Origin: an uncultured Lactococcus sp. | GTDB lineage: Bacteria; Bacillota; Bacilli; Lactobacillales; Streptococcaceae | Length of the DNA stretch: 64,000 nucleotides | Direction: 5' to 3' | Assembly (NCBI RefSeq): GCF_934191625.1 | Contig: NZ_CAKPUG010000002.1 | Coordinates: 124,001 to 188,000 of the forward strand | Shown: one piece after another, positions 8,777 to 17,459 of the stretch | Layout of the letters: each line of letters begins with the position of its first letter | Position numbering within the stretch: position 1 is the stretch's first letter | The notes under the pieces: generated by a model | What the model saw: only the letters and a program-made list of their open reading frames with translations | What the model was told of the DNA's origin: nothing | The model's database searches: none | Program-made: the position numbers and the translations under genes

Positions 8777-11551
8777 CTATTTTCTAGTCTTTCTAAATTT
8801 TCTTACCCAGAAGATTGCCAATACAACTAAAATTAAACCGAGTCCAGTGACAAAAGCAGCTGTTTTGTTAAACTCACCTGCTTTTGGCAAGACTTTTTTC
8901 TGTGGTTTCACCTTTTCAGTCAAGTCCTTGTTTTCATTATCTTTAGAGGATGATTTTTTTTCTTCAAGATAGATATTTTTAAACTGTGGTTTTTGGTTGT
9001 AACTTATTGATGCGGCAAGTTTCCCTTTTTGGTCTACTACTTCAACATGAATCTTAAAGGATTTTGTGTCGTAGGAAATATGGGGATCTACTCCAGCCTT
9101 TTCGCGAATCGTGTAATCGTAGTTTCCTGTTCTTGTATAAGCTAACTTATCAAAGCGAATCTGACCTGAAGCATCATTTTTTGCGGTTTGAATAACTTGA
9201 TTTGAAGCATTGACTAATTCAAACGTAAATTCCTTATCTGTCAGTTTCTTACCGACAAGCTCTTTGGTTGCTTGCAAAGTAATTTCTGTACCAAGCGGTT
9301 GATAACTGTTTTTAAACTGTATCGCTACATCCCCTGTAGCTGTAGCAACAAGGTTCCCTGCTTCTTCTTTAATGCTAACAGTAATTTTATGATTGTCTGT
9401 ATCGTAGTCAATGGTCTTATCCAAACCAGCTTTTTCTCTCACTATATAGTTATAATCACCCGTACCTGTATAAGTGATTGGTGAAAACAATATTTTACCT
9501 GAAGCATCATTTTGTACAGTTTGAATAACATTTCCTGTACTATCTAGCAACTCGAAAGTAAACTCTCCATCTAAAAGAGAACGTCCGTTCAACAATTTTT
9601 CAGCTTGAATTTGGTAACTTGCACTTTTTCCAGTATCCGGCTTAACCGCAAGCTTTGGTGTACCAATCGTATCATAACGTTTTTGATTATGTGGATCTGT
9701 ATAATAGAGTTTTGCTCCGGTATCTTCATCGTCAACTCCTCGGTCAGGAACCAAAATATCCTTGGCTTTATCACTTGTGTCTGCGTTTGTGGGATAATAA
9801 GTATCCTGTGAAACCTGACGATATTCTTCTTTTAATACTAACGGAATGTTTACAGAAGGATAACCATCAGGACTGTAATCATACAAATCACCTAATTCCC
9901 AGACAATTGTTTGTTCTTCACCATTGTCCTCATAGTTTCCTTCAATTGTCACGCCTTGAGGCAGAGTTGCATTTTCTGGGACATAATAATATTGACTCAC
10001 TTTATCTCTAAGAACAGAATCACGGCCACCTGGAAAAAGTGTAGAGTTAAGCAACAAATCGGTCAAGTATGTTTTACCTGCACCAACATTATCAGCTGGT
10101 ACTTCAAAATAATTTTGAGGATCATTTGCCATTATTTTTAAGATAGCACTATTAGCCATATAATCAACTGTTAGCATTTCTGCACCCATTCCAGCAACTT
10201 CATAAGTGGTTCCCTCAATAAGGTTCAGATAATTAGGATCGATATCATGACGTTGATATGTTCCCGTTGGTGCACCTTCTACTTCTACAGGCCCATCACT
10301 TGTAATAGCTGCGGACATTGCTAGAATTCTACCATCTGTTTGTCCAAAAGACACAATGGGACCGCCTCCTGCCCAGCCTGCTCTCATTGTTGCAGTACTT
10401 TGTGGAACGCCATCAGATAAGAAAACGACCATCGCACCTTTTGTTGCCTTAGCTTCATCACTGCGTGATTGAAGTAGATTATATGCCATGCTCAACCCAT
10501 ACTGATAGTCTGTTTGGGGTGTTGTAAACAGTCGAGGAAGCATATCGTTGATTGCTGCTCTATTTTCAGCAATACTATTTTTCCAACCCACAGTAGAATT
10601 ATAATTTCCACCAATTGAGCCATCTGCTTCAAGGGTTGTTCCCGTACTTGAACCAAAGTAGCCGTGCACATTATTTTTTAAAACAAGATTATCTCTAAAG
10701 TTTTTCATCCGAAGCGAATTATAATTTAAATGTGTAACCATTGAAGAATCTCTAATTGAAAATGGTGCTAGAGCTACTCTGTTTTCAGGATGCTCTTGTA
10801 GCAATTTATCAGTTACTTCTGAGATAGCATCTTTTGATAGCATCCATCGGTCATAGCAACCTTCATCTTCATCACCATGTACCCAAACACCAGGTTCTGT
10901 TTTTCCAGCTACCTTAGCTGCAGCATCCCAACGACTAATGCGTACAAATTTTTCACCTTCCTTCTTAAAATGGTATGGAATATATTTAGCTGTACTTTGA
11001 GTAAATTGCTCAAAAAGATGAATTGGTGTAGTCCCAATCACTTCCCATTTGTCAACATCAGCATTATAAACTGTGAGAGTGTTATCGCCATTATCATAAA
11101 CTTTTGCTTTATCAGCGTTTGCTTCTGGCTCCCCCCCTTCATGAAGTGGTTCAAGGTAGAAATGCTCTTGGTTTAAGCAAGGGCTAGAAAACAAAGGAAA
11201 CCCTTCATAGCCATTCGCATTAGCATTGTCGGTGTAAGTCATATCCATACTACCTGAGCGGTCTAAAACGAAAACTACATCCATTGGACCCGAGAGACTT
11301 GAACCATTAACTTTTAAAAGTAAGTTGGCTTCATATGCTTCTTGATCTGTCCACCAAGCTTCTTTTTCTAAAATTTGAGCTGTGTTGCTATTCTTATCTC
11401 GTATAGGTGAGTCTTTTTGTTCAATTTTTTGATCAACTCCATTCGCACTTACTTGACTTAAGGTACTTTTTAATATCATTCCGGATATAATCAATGCCAA
11501 AAGTACTATCATTAGCCCAAGCCCTTTCAATACTTGTCTTAAAGCTTTCAT
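8777..11551 (-). CDS. Cell-wall-anchored pilin-like protein with VWA domain and Spy0128-type repeats
   Basis: 924-residue surface protein. An N-terminal hydrophobic export signal covers about residues 8-30. A von Willebrand A domain follows, with the metal-binding start VVFVLDRSGSMD near residue 88 and a strand VVFLSDGVPQS further on; it is interrupted by a long insert. Two related repeats of about 110 residues lie near 650-865, each with the FTFEL...NDASG...GxYxYxIREKAG pattern of Spy0128/FctA-type pilin domains, which form internal isopeptide bonds. The C-terminus is a sorting signal with LPKAG, a hydrophobic helix and RKFRKTRK, so Ala replaces the usual Thr. It is monocistronic, with a promoter at 11722-11750, and no sortase gene is adjacent. 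It could be a tip adhesin or an independent wall protein. Confidence 0.88.
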   Translation of the reverse strand: MKALRQVLKGLGLMIVLLALIISGMILKSTLSQVSANGVDQKIEQKDSPIRDKNSNTAQILEKEAWWTDQEAYEANLLLKVNGSSLSGPMDVVFVLDRSGSMDMTYTDNANANGYEGFPLFSSPCLNQEHFYLEPLHEGGEPEANADKAKVYDNGDNTLTVYNADVDKWEVIGTTPIHLFEQFTQSTAKYIPYHFKKEGEKFVRISRWDAAAKVAGKTEPGVWVHGDEDEGCYDRWMLSKDAISEVTDKLLQEHPENRVALAPFSIRDSSMVTHLNYNSLRMKNFRDNLVLKNNVHGYFGSSTGTTLEADGSIGGNYNSTVGWKNSIAENRAAINDMLPRLFTTPQTDYQYGLSMAYNLLQSRSDEAKATKGAMVVFLSDGVPQSTATMRAGWAGGGPIVSFGQTDGRILAMSAAITSDGPVEVEGAPTGTYQRHDIDPNYLNLIEGTTYEVAGMGAEMLTVDYMANSAILKIMANDPQNYFEVPADNVGAGKTYLTDLLLNSTLFPGGRDSVLRDKVSQYYYVPENATLPQGVTIEGNYEDNGEEQTIVWELGDLYDYSPDGYPSVNIPLVLKEEYRQVSQDTYYPTNADTSDKAKDILVPDRGVDDEDTGAKLYYTDPHNQKRYDTIGTPKLAVKPDTGKSASYQIQAEKLLNGRSLLDGEFTFELLDSTGNVIQTVQNDASGKILFSPITYTGTGDYNYIVREKAGLDKTIDYDTDNHKITVSIKEEAGNLVATATGDVAIQFKNSYQPLGTEITLQATKELVGKKLTDKEFTFELVNASNQVIQTAKNDASGQIRFDKLAYTRTGNYDYTIREKAGVDPHISYDTKSFKIHVEVVDQKGKLAASISYNQKPQFKNIYLEEKKSSSKDNENKDLTEKVKPQKKVLPKAGEFNKTAAFVTGLGLILVVLAIFWVRKFRKTRK

Positions 11552-11721
11552 TTTTTTACTCCTTTTTACTTTGAATTAATAAACTTCTTTGGAAAAGCCC
11601 CAAAATAGCTTTTTTACTCAGATTTCATTATTTAGAGTCCCTCCTTTTTCTAGTTTAAAAAAGATATAAAATTAAAGAAAAATAATAAATGCTTTAGAAT
11701 TTATCTTTTTATCCTAATTTA

Positions 11722-11750
11722 ATAATACAGAGAAAGAATGAAAAGTCCAA
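11722..11750 (-). promoter_or_regulatory. Promoter of the VWA surface-protein gene
   Basis: Minus strand: -35 TTGGAC, 17-bp spacer, -10 TATTAT. The leader of about 165 nt holds a second AGGAGG site before a 4-codon ORF and a weak hairpin near 11595-11620. No other gene is visible in 11552-11896. Confidence 0.65.
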
Positions 11751-11865
11751 ATGTTTTTAAAATTAGATTGAATAGACGATTTTTGATTAAAGTAGACTAA
11801 AAAAGACGAGTTTAAGCCATTTCTGTTACTAAAAATGAGAAAGTGTCCAAGAAATCGGACAAATG

Positions 11866-11893
11866 AAAAAAGACGATAATCCATCGCCTTTAT
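11866..11893 (-). terminator. Terminator of the dlt operon
   Basis: Minus strand: AAAGGCGAT pairs with ATCGTCTTT (one G-T), followed by T's, just after dltD. Confidence 0.8.
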
Positions 11894-11896
11894 TTA

Positions 11897-13186
11897 TTAT
11901 CTATTAAGAGAAACTTTTTTGTCTCCATTGGCCCACTCTTTATTCAGAAATTGAGCATTATCAATTTTATATCTTGTTTTAGTTGGATGACTCATAAATT
12001 CTTCAATTTTTTTATCTAAGGCAACCCAACCACGATTATTTAAATGGATAGTGTCGCCAATATAATACTTTTCGTTAAACTTGTTCGTCATATCATAGAT
12101 TTGATGGAAGCCTTGGCTGTTGAGTTGGTACTTAATCTTTGCACTAAATTCTTGTAACATTTCATAAGAGAGACCAGTATACTTATACCATGCTCCATTT
12201 ACTGGTGGAATGACGAATTGTACGTCATTGTTGCTTTTTGCAAATTGATTTAAAAGCTGTTGAAAGTCAAGGTATTCTGGACTTTTCATATAACTTACTT
12301 TTTTCATCCCACCTTTACGTTCTTGAAAAACTTTTTGAAGATTTCTTGACCAAACATGGTCAACAATTTGAAATTGATTATTTGCTGAAGTTGCTTTTCC
12401 TCGCTTATACGCTGCTTGCTCCAGTTTCACAAAATCTTTCGTATTCGGTAATTGTTTACTGATTTCCTCTATCTTTTCATATGAGTTTTCTTGTCTCCCA
12501 CTTAGCTTTGATAAGCCAGTAAAAAGAGAATCTTGTTTTGTCCAGAACTGATTGGCAAGTTTAATTGAAAATTGGTCAATACTGTCTATTTTTTCACCAT
12601 TTGCTAGGGATTTTAGTGCATGCGTAACGACAATATCTTCAGGATAATCTTTAAAATTTAAGAGCCGCTGAGCTAACTTCTGTGTAGCAATATCTTTTGG
12701 TGAAGCAGATTGTAACCAGGAATAGATTTCACCTTTAGAGACAAATTGACTCAATTCAGGTGTACCAATCCCTTTACGTGTAAACCATTGCGGGCTGATG
12801 ATAAAGACAATTTTTCGATTACGCAACTGCTTTTCAACAGAATTCAGATAGAAAAAGTGCGTTAAGGACTGGGTACCAGGTTGACCTGCTAGAAAAGGAG
12901 TAAAACCTTTGTTATTTTTCATAAAGAAACTACTTGGATGAAATGGATCAATATGCTCCAACTCAGAAGACCCTAAAATAGGCAGATAATGTGGATTAGA
13001 GAATGCTTGTGATCTAATTGCATAGCTCACAAATCCTGTCCTATTTTTCGGATTAGTCGCAAACTCATCAAGTTCATGCTTATTAAACTTAGGAAAAACA
13101 GAGAGAGGAGAAAAAATGAGTATACCCAACAACACAAACGCTGCAACTAAAGGTGCAAGTTCTTGAAGTATCTTATCTTTCTTCAT
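11897..13186 (-). CDS. dltD: D-alanyl transfer protein DltD
   Basis: Membrane-anchored protein needed for the last step of D-alanylation of teichoic acids at the outer face of the membrane. Its 429 residues have an N-terminal membrane helix (about 11-29), then an SGNH-like extracellular domain with GSSELEHIDPF near residue 73 (the nucleophile Ser) and the Asp/His pair in GDTIHLNNRGW near 385. The start overlaps the end of dltC by 14 bases. It is the last gene of dltXABCD, and a terminator follows. Confidence 0.96.
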   Translation of the reverse strand: MKKDKILQELAPLVAAFVLLGILIFSPLSVFPKFNKHELDEFATNPKNRTGFVSYAIRSQAFSNPHYLPILGSSELEHIDPFHPSSFFMKNNKGFTPFLAGQPGTQSLTHFFYLNSVEKQLRNRKIVFIISPQWFTRKGIGTPELSQFVSKGEIYSWLQSASPKDIATQKLAQRLLNFKDYPEDIVVTHALKSLANGEKIDSIDQFSIKLANQFWTKQDSLFTGLSKLSGRQENSYEKIEEISKQLPNTKDFVKLEQAAYKRGKATSANNQFQIVDHVWSRNLQKVFQERKGGMKKVSYMKSPEYLDFQQLLNQFAKSNNDVQFVIPPVNGAWYKYTGLSYEMLQEFSAKIKYQLNSQGFHQIYDMTNKFNEKYYIGDTIHLNNRGWVALDKKIEEFMSHPTKTRYKIDNAQFLNKEWANGDKKVSLNR

Positions 13187-13415
13187 CCATCTTTTCCTTG
13201 ATACGTTCAGCTATCTTATTTGCTGTGTTCCAAGCATCACGATCCATTTCAGAAGGTGGTAAACTTACATTAAAAGCATTTTCAAGCTCAACAATAAGCA
13301 TAATTGCTTTCATAGAGTCAAGGATACCTTCTTCAAAAAGATCCATATCTAAATCGTCGCAAAATTCATCTGTTCCAGAAATCTCTTCAATGATATTTAA
13401 TACTTCATTTTTCAT
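13173..13415 (-). CDS. dltC: D-alanyl carrier protein DltC
   Basis: 80-residue acyl-carrier-like protein. The phosphopantetheine-attachment Ser lies in GILDSMKAIML near residues 30-40, within an acidic four-helix pattern. DltA loads it with D-alanine and DltB/DltD pass the residue to lipoteichoic acid. It is placed between dltB and dltD, overlapping dltD. Confidence 0.96.
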   Translation of the reverse strand: MKNEVLNIIEEISGTDEFCDDLDMDLFEEGILDSMKAIMLIVELENAFNVSLPPSEMDRDAWNTANKIAERIKEKMDEER

Positions 13416-13442
13416 ATTTATTCTTCTTTCTTGTGTTATTGT

Positions 13443-14657
13443 CTAAAAATTAGGTAAGGGACTACCAAGCCCATTGATTGCATGCATTATAGCATAATGA
13501 GGTATTCCTGAAAAGATAAGGAAGCTAACCATTACCGCATTAAAAGTGAGAAATATTGCAGCTCCACGTGTCCACATATTGTCAGGAATATTCCATTTGT
13601 GCCTCTTCTTCATTCGCTTCCAGGCATCATAAATAATCATCAGGCAAGCATGATAAACACCATATAAGATATAGTACCATGTTAAACCATGCCAACATCC
13701 CATAATAAACATGTTCACTAAGTAACCTACGTTTGATATTGTAACCATATTTTTGGACCATTTTTTAACCATAATCCACTTTACTAAACGCATAAAGACA
13801 AAGTCTCTGAACCAGAACGATAAAGAGATATGCCAGCGTTGCCAAAATTCGTTAATATTTTTCGCAAGAAAAGGTTTATTAAAGTTAATAGGAATTTTAT
13901 ATCCCATAATTAAAGAAACGCCCATCGCAAAAAGAGAGTAACCTGCAAAGTTGAAAAAGAGATAAAGACCATAAGCATACATACTCCCCATCATATTCCA
14001 TAAATTTGGATGCAAAGTTGCTTTTATCGCTAAATCGTGCAGCAAATAATGGGAGATCAAATAAGAAATGATGAAGTTATATAGAAAGCCTTGGAAAATA
14101 TAGAAAATTCCTTTACCCAAATACTCTGAATACTTATCTGTGAGTGGAGCTTCTAATTCTTTTTGAAAACGGCGGAAACGATCAATCGGTCCTGAGGAAA
14201 TAGTTGGAAAGAAATAAAGGAAATAGAGGTATTCCTTTAAGGGAACTTCTTTAATAAGCCCATCACGTAACTCAAGGATGACACTTACAGTTTTAAAGGT
14301 TACATAAGAGATTCCTAAAAAACCAAGGATGGACTGTGGGTGCATCGGGTCCAGTAATGGTGTTACTTTAACAATTATTAAAGGTAATAACGAGGCAATT
14401 ACTGCTAAAACGAACACCCATGTTTTATTTTGTCGTTTTCTATAAAACTCATAAAGCTTGATTAAAATTGTCTCAAAAATACCATAGCCCAATAGTGCCC
14501 AAAGACTTCCTTTGCCACCAAAGCTGAGCCAAAGAAAAGAAATGGTTAGGAGGACTTGATAGCCCATCCATTTTTTCCCGTAAGCATGTGCCATGATAAG
14601 TGGAAGCAGTGCTAACCCTAAAATCACAAAATAAAAAGGCGTTGCATATGGTTCCAC
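13443..14657 (-). CDS. dltB: MBOAT D-alanyl transferase DltB
   Basis: 404-residue multi-spanning membrane O-acyltransferase. The MBOAT core contains FWQRWHISLSFWFRDFV and the catalytic His in MGCWHGLTWYYILYG near residue 290. It moves D-alanine from DltC across the membrane. The start is GTG at 14657: the G overlaps the dltA stop by one base and a GGAGG site lies at the end of dltA. It is part of the dltXABCD operon. Confidence 0.96.
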   Translation of the reverse strand: MEPYATPFYFVILGLALLPLIMAHAYGKKWMGYQVLLTISFLWLSFGGKGSLWALLGYGIFETILIKLYEFYRKRQNKTWVFVLAVIASLLPLIIVKVTPLLDPMHPQSILGFLGISYVTFKTVSVILELRDGLIKEVPLKEYLYFLYFFPTISSGPIDRFRRFQKELEAPLTDKYSEYLGKGIFYIFQGFLYNFIISYLISHYLLHDLAIKATLHPNLWNMMGSMYAYGLYLFFNFAGYSLFAMGVSLIMGYKIPINFNKPFLAKNINEFWQRWHISLSFWFRDFVFMRLVKWIMVKKWSKNMVTISNVGYLVNMFIMGCWHGLTWYYILYGVYHACLMIIYDAWKRMKKRHKWNIPDNMWTRGAAIFLTFNAVMVSFLIFSGIPHYAIMHAINGLGSPLPNF

Positions 14658-16159
14658 TAGCTCTTACCTCCAAGGACTTGTTTGGTTAAGGCCTTTCGGT
14701 CAATTTTACCATTTGCAGTAAGGGGGAAATCTTCCAAATAAATGAACTTAGTCGGCATCATATAATCCATAATTGTGTTTGAAAGTTGTGCTTTGATTTT
14801 TTTATTAAATGCGCGTTCTTCCGTTTTATTTGCAAACTTCAAAGAAGAATGGATGACCGCAATCAATCCCGTTACTTTATGGGCAGCATTCTCTTGAGGT
14901 ACTACTATTGCTTTTTCAATCTCAGAAATTTCATATAAATGAGCTTCAATATCTTGCAACTCAATCCTGTAACCATTAAATTTCACCTGAAAATCGATCC
15001 GGCCATTATAATTAAGGACATAATTTTCATCAAAATAGCCTGAATCCCCTGTATGATATGCCTTCTTACCATCAAGCTCAAAGAAGACTTCTTCAGTCTT
15101 CTCAGGATTTTCAAAATATCCCTGAGCTACGGAATCTCCAATAATGATAATTTCATCATCAATAATTTGAATTTCTACTCCTGGCTTGACAGTGCCAATA
15201 GGTAAACGTTTATAGTTTTTAAGAATTGTTTTATTGATTTGAACACTTGTGATAGCTCCTGTAGCTTCGGTCGGTCCATAAGTGTTCCAAACTTTTGCAT
15301 GTGGGAACTTATCAATCAGCTTGGCTGCCGTTTTGTGTGGTAATTCTTCGCCACAAAAAATAAATTGCTGTAATTCTTTATGATTCTTCTCAACAAATGA
15401 TGGATCAAGTAAACATATTTCGATGAATGATGGAGTAGAAACCCAAGTATTGATTGTACTTGTATTGAGACGTTCAAAAAGCTTTTTGAAATTCGTTGTC
15501 TCTTCTTGGCTAAGTGAAATCAAGGTTCCACCTGTCGTTAAGCTAGGATACAAGCTGAAAATTGATAAATCAAAACTATATAATGCTTGGGAGAGAAAGT
15601 GATTGTTTTCGATTATAGAAAAATCCTTATTCATCCATTCCGTGAAGCTAAGTAAGTTATTATGCGTTACCGCGACACCTTTGGGAAGACCAGTTGTGCC
15701 TGAAGTATAGATAATATAATTAATATCATCTTCGGTAACAACTTGGCTGCTATCAATCTGTGAAAAATCAAAATCAGTCGTTTCTCGGTATTCCTTAAAA
15801 GAAATACTTGGTGTAAAAAGTTGAGAAAAATTCTCTTCAAGTCCTACCGTATATATAACTAAAGATGGATTTGCAGCTTTCATGATTAGCTGAGTTCTCT
15901 CAAAAGGTGTATGAGAATCTACAGGAATATAGGCCCTTCCTGTAAGTGAAACACCAAGCAGTGCAGCTAATGATAAAAAACCGTTCCTACCAAATACAAT
16001 AATCGGGCGCTGGGAGATGGGCCTACCAGAGATTTTTTTAGCTACCTGTGAAGCAGCATCAAGCAATTGACGATAAGTATACTCTTTCTCATGTTCGATA
16101 ATCGCTATACGCTCTGGGTATTTTGTTGCTTCGGATAAAATTTCGTGAAAAATGTTCAT
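14657..16159 (-). CDS. dltA: D-alanine--carrier ligase DltA
   Basis: 500-residue adenylate-forming enzyme that activates D-alanine with ATP and loads it onto DltC. The AMP-binding loop IIYTSGTTGLPKGVAVTH is near residue 150, the A5/A7 motifs include NTYGPTEATG and YHTGDSG, and the C-terminal lysine motif TANGKIDRKAL is present. The ATG sits 12 bases after the dltX stop with an AAAGGAGATG ribosome site that overlaps that stop, indicating tight coupling. Confidence 0.97.
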   Translation of the reverse strand: MNIFHEILSEATKYPERIAIIEHEKEYTYRQLLDAASQVAKKISGRPISQRPIIVFGRNGFLSLAALLGVSLTGRAYIPVDSHTPFERTQLIMKAANPSLVIYTVGLEENFSQLFTPSISFKEYRETTDFDFSQIDSSQVVTEDDINYIIYTSGTTGLPKGVAVTHNNLLSFTEWMNKDFSIIENNHFLSQALYSFDLSIFSLYPSLTTGGTLISLSQEETTNFKKLFERLNTSTINTWVSTPSFIEICLLDPSFVEKNHKELQQFIFCGEELPHKTAAKLIDKFPHAKVWNTYGPTEATGAITSVQINKTILKNYKRLPIGTVKPGVEIQIIDDEIIIIGDSVAQGYFENPEKTEEVFFELDGKKAYHTGDSGYFDENYVLNYNGRIDFQVKFNGYRIELQDIEAHLYEISEIEKAIVVPQENAAHKVTGLIAVIHSSLKFANKTEERAFNKKIKAQLSNTIMDYMMPTKFIYLEDFPLTANGKIDRKALTKQVLGGKS

Positions 16160-16171
16160 AACATCTCCTTT

Positions 16172-16306
16172 CTAAAATTCATTATAGATAAAATGTGCGC
16201 CGCCTGTCTTACTGTAGGAATATAGATAAAGTAGAATCAAAATAACTACAAAATAAAACAGTGTTTTTCCTAAGAAGATGAATATTTTTTTATAATTCCT
16301 ATTCAT
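16172..16306 (-). CDS. dltX: DltX, small membrane protein of the dlt operon
   Basis: A 44-residue ORF too short for ordinary ORF lists. It has a basic N-terminus (MNRNYKKIFIF), one membrane helix (about 10-28), and the C-terminal motif HFIYNEF. The FxYNxF ending directly before dltA is the hallmark of DltX, which in Firmicutes binds DltB/DltD and is needed for D-alanylation. The start ATG at 16306 has no convincing ribosome site, which is odd and may mean low or coupled translation. Confidence 0.9.
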   Translation of the reverse strand: MNRNYKKIFIFLGKTLFYFVVILILLYLYSYSKTGGAHFIYNEF

Positions 16307-16337
16307 AATATATGATTTTACTATATTAAATTGTCTG

Positions 16338-16361
16338 TTAACTTACATTTTGGTAAGTTAA
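16338..16361. repeat. Perfect inverted repeat between hydrolase gene and dltX
   Basis: Arms TTAACTTAC and GTAAGTTAA with a 6-nt loop, immediately after the hydrolase stop. On the minus strand no T-run follows, so it is more likely a processing hairpin or operator than a terminator. Confidence 0.5.
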
Positions 16362-16363
16362 GT

Positions 16364-17299
16364 TTAATGGTAGAAAACCTTCTCAATATAGTTTTGTGCT
16401 GCAGGCATTTTGCAAATTGAGCCATGGGAATAACGCTCGCCTGGACTATTTGTATAGCAAAATTTTTCTGTTACATTACCATTTTTTTCAAAAAGATTAT
16501 AAACAGAAAAGAGATCTGACCAAGGAAGAACACCGTCAAAACCTGAACCGACAGGCGTATCTAAAGCCATAAGATAAACGTGGATACTCTTATCTATTTT
16601 TGAGTAACTTTTCTCAAAATAAATATAATCAGCACTTTTATTTTCAGGCCCATTTTGATACAAATCTTCCATGCTCTCATTGGCTTTTAATTTTTCTTTA
16701 CGATTAAATTCACCATCTAGTGCGATAAACTTTTTAGCACGAGGTAGGTTTTTATCTTGCGAGTAATTAGTCAAATACCGCATAGCTCCACCAGCTCCAG
16801 AAGAATAACCCAAAATATTATACCAGGGTACATTATAATGAGCTGCGAGATATTCTATTGCAGCTTTTATTGCATACTGATAAATTTCATGATCATTTGT
16901 TCCATGATCTGTTCCAACAGCAATAGCTGGATACTTATTATCAGACTCAATTTTTCCGGTAATTTTTAATTTATATTTATTTCTTGTTTCTGCAACAATA
17001 GTGAGACCCGGCTTTGCAGTACTACTTTTACTTGTTACTGCTTGAACCAAATGACTTATATTATTTTTAGGGCTACCACTTGAGCCCGTGACATACAGTG
17101 TAGGATAAATAGTTAGTTCTGACTTCAGTTGCTCTGCACTTTTTTTTATCACGTGTGTACTCGGATCTCCAGGACTTGCTTTGGTCTGTTGGTAATAGAT
17201 AGCACCACATAAAAGACCAATTACTGCAGTGACAAAAACATAAAACGTTACTCCTAACATATCTACTCCTTTCTTTCTCTTCTGCACTCTTTTTTTCAT
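16364..17299 (-). CDS. Membrane-anchored alpha/beta hydrolase, DUF915-like
   Basis: 311 residues: a very basic N-terminus, one membrane helix (about 15-37), then an alpha/beta hydrolase domain on the outside. The nucleophile elbow is GYSSGAGGAMRYL near residue 165, an ALDGEF strand follows near 193, and the likely catalytic His lies in RYSHGSICKMP near the C-terminus. Lactobacillales DUF915 proteins look like this, and their substrate is unknown to me. Two in-frame starts (17299 and 17260) each carry the same ribosome-site sequence. It precedes dltX by about 60 bases on the same strand and may be co-transcribed with the dlt operon. Confidence 0.82.
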   Translation of the reverse strand: MKKRVQKRKKGVDMLGVTFYVFVTAVIGLLCGAIYYQQTKASPGDPSTHVIKKSAEQLKSELTIYPTLYVTGSSGSPKNNISHLVQAVTSKSSTAKPGLTIVAETRNKYKLKITGKIESDNKYPAIAVGTDHGTNDHEIYQYAIKAAIEYLAAHYNVPWYNILGYSSGAGGAMRYLTNYSQDKNLPRAKKFIALDGEFNRKEKLKANESMEDLYQNGPENKSADYIYFEKSYSKIDKSIHVYLMALDTPVGSGFDGVLPWSDLFSVYNLFEKNGNVTEKFCYTNSPGERYSHGSICKMPAAQNYIEKVFYH

Positions 17300-17310
17300 A
17301 TCTACTCCTT
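17258..17310 (-). repeat. Duplicated translation-start sequence
   Basis: The 14-mer AAGGAGTAGATATG occurs at 17297-17310 and again at 17258-17271, 39 bp apart and in frame, giving two equally good starts for the hydrolase 13 codons apart. Confidence 0.8.
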
Positions 17311-17419
17311 GTATTTAAGTCGGCTTCAGTCTACCGAGTAAAAAATCCCCATCTCTTATATTCATTTTTCTTTCTATTTTATCTTTTTTCTCATAACAAA
17401 TTACTTACTTTTTTGTAAT

Positions 17420-17444
17420 AAAAAAACAGCCTGAAAAGGCCGTT
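17420..17444 (-). terminator. Terminator of proBA
   Basis: Minus strand: AACGGCC pairs with GGCTGTT (one G-T) around TTTTCA, followed by TTTTT. Confidence 0.8.
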
Positions 17445-17459
17445 CTTGAAATTAAAATA

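Noticed and set aside
9272..11176. Plus-strand ORFs opposite the VWA surface protein
   Set aside because: Antisense frames of a long coding gene; no start signals or family features.
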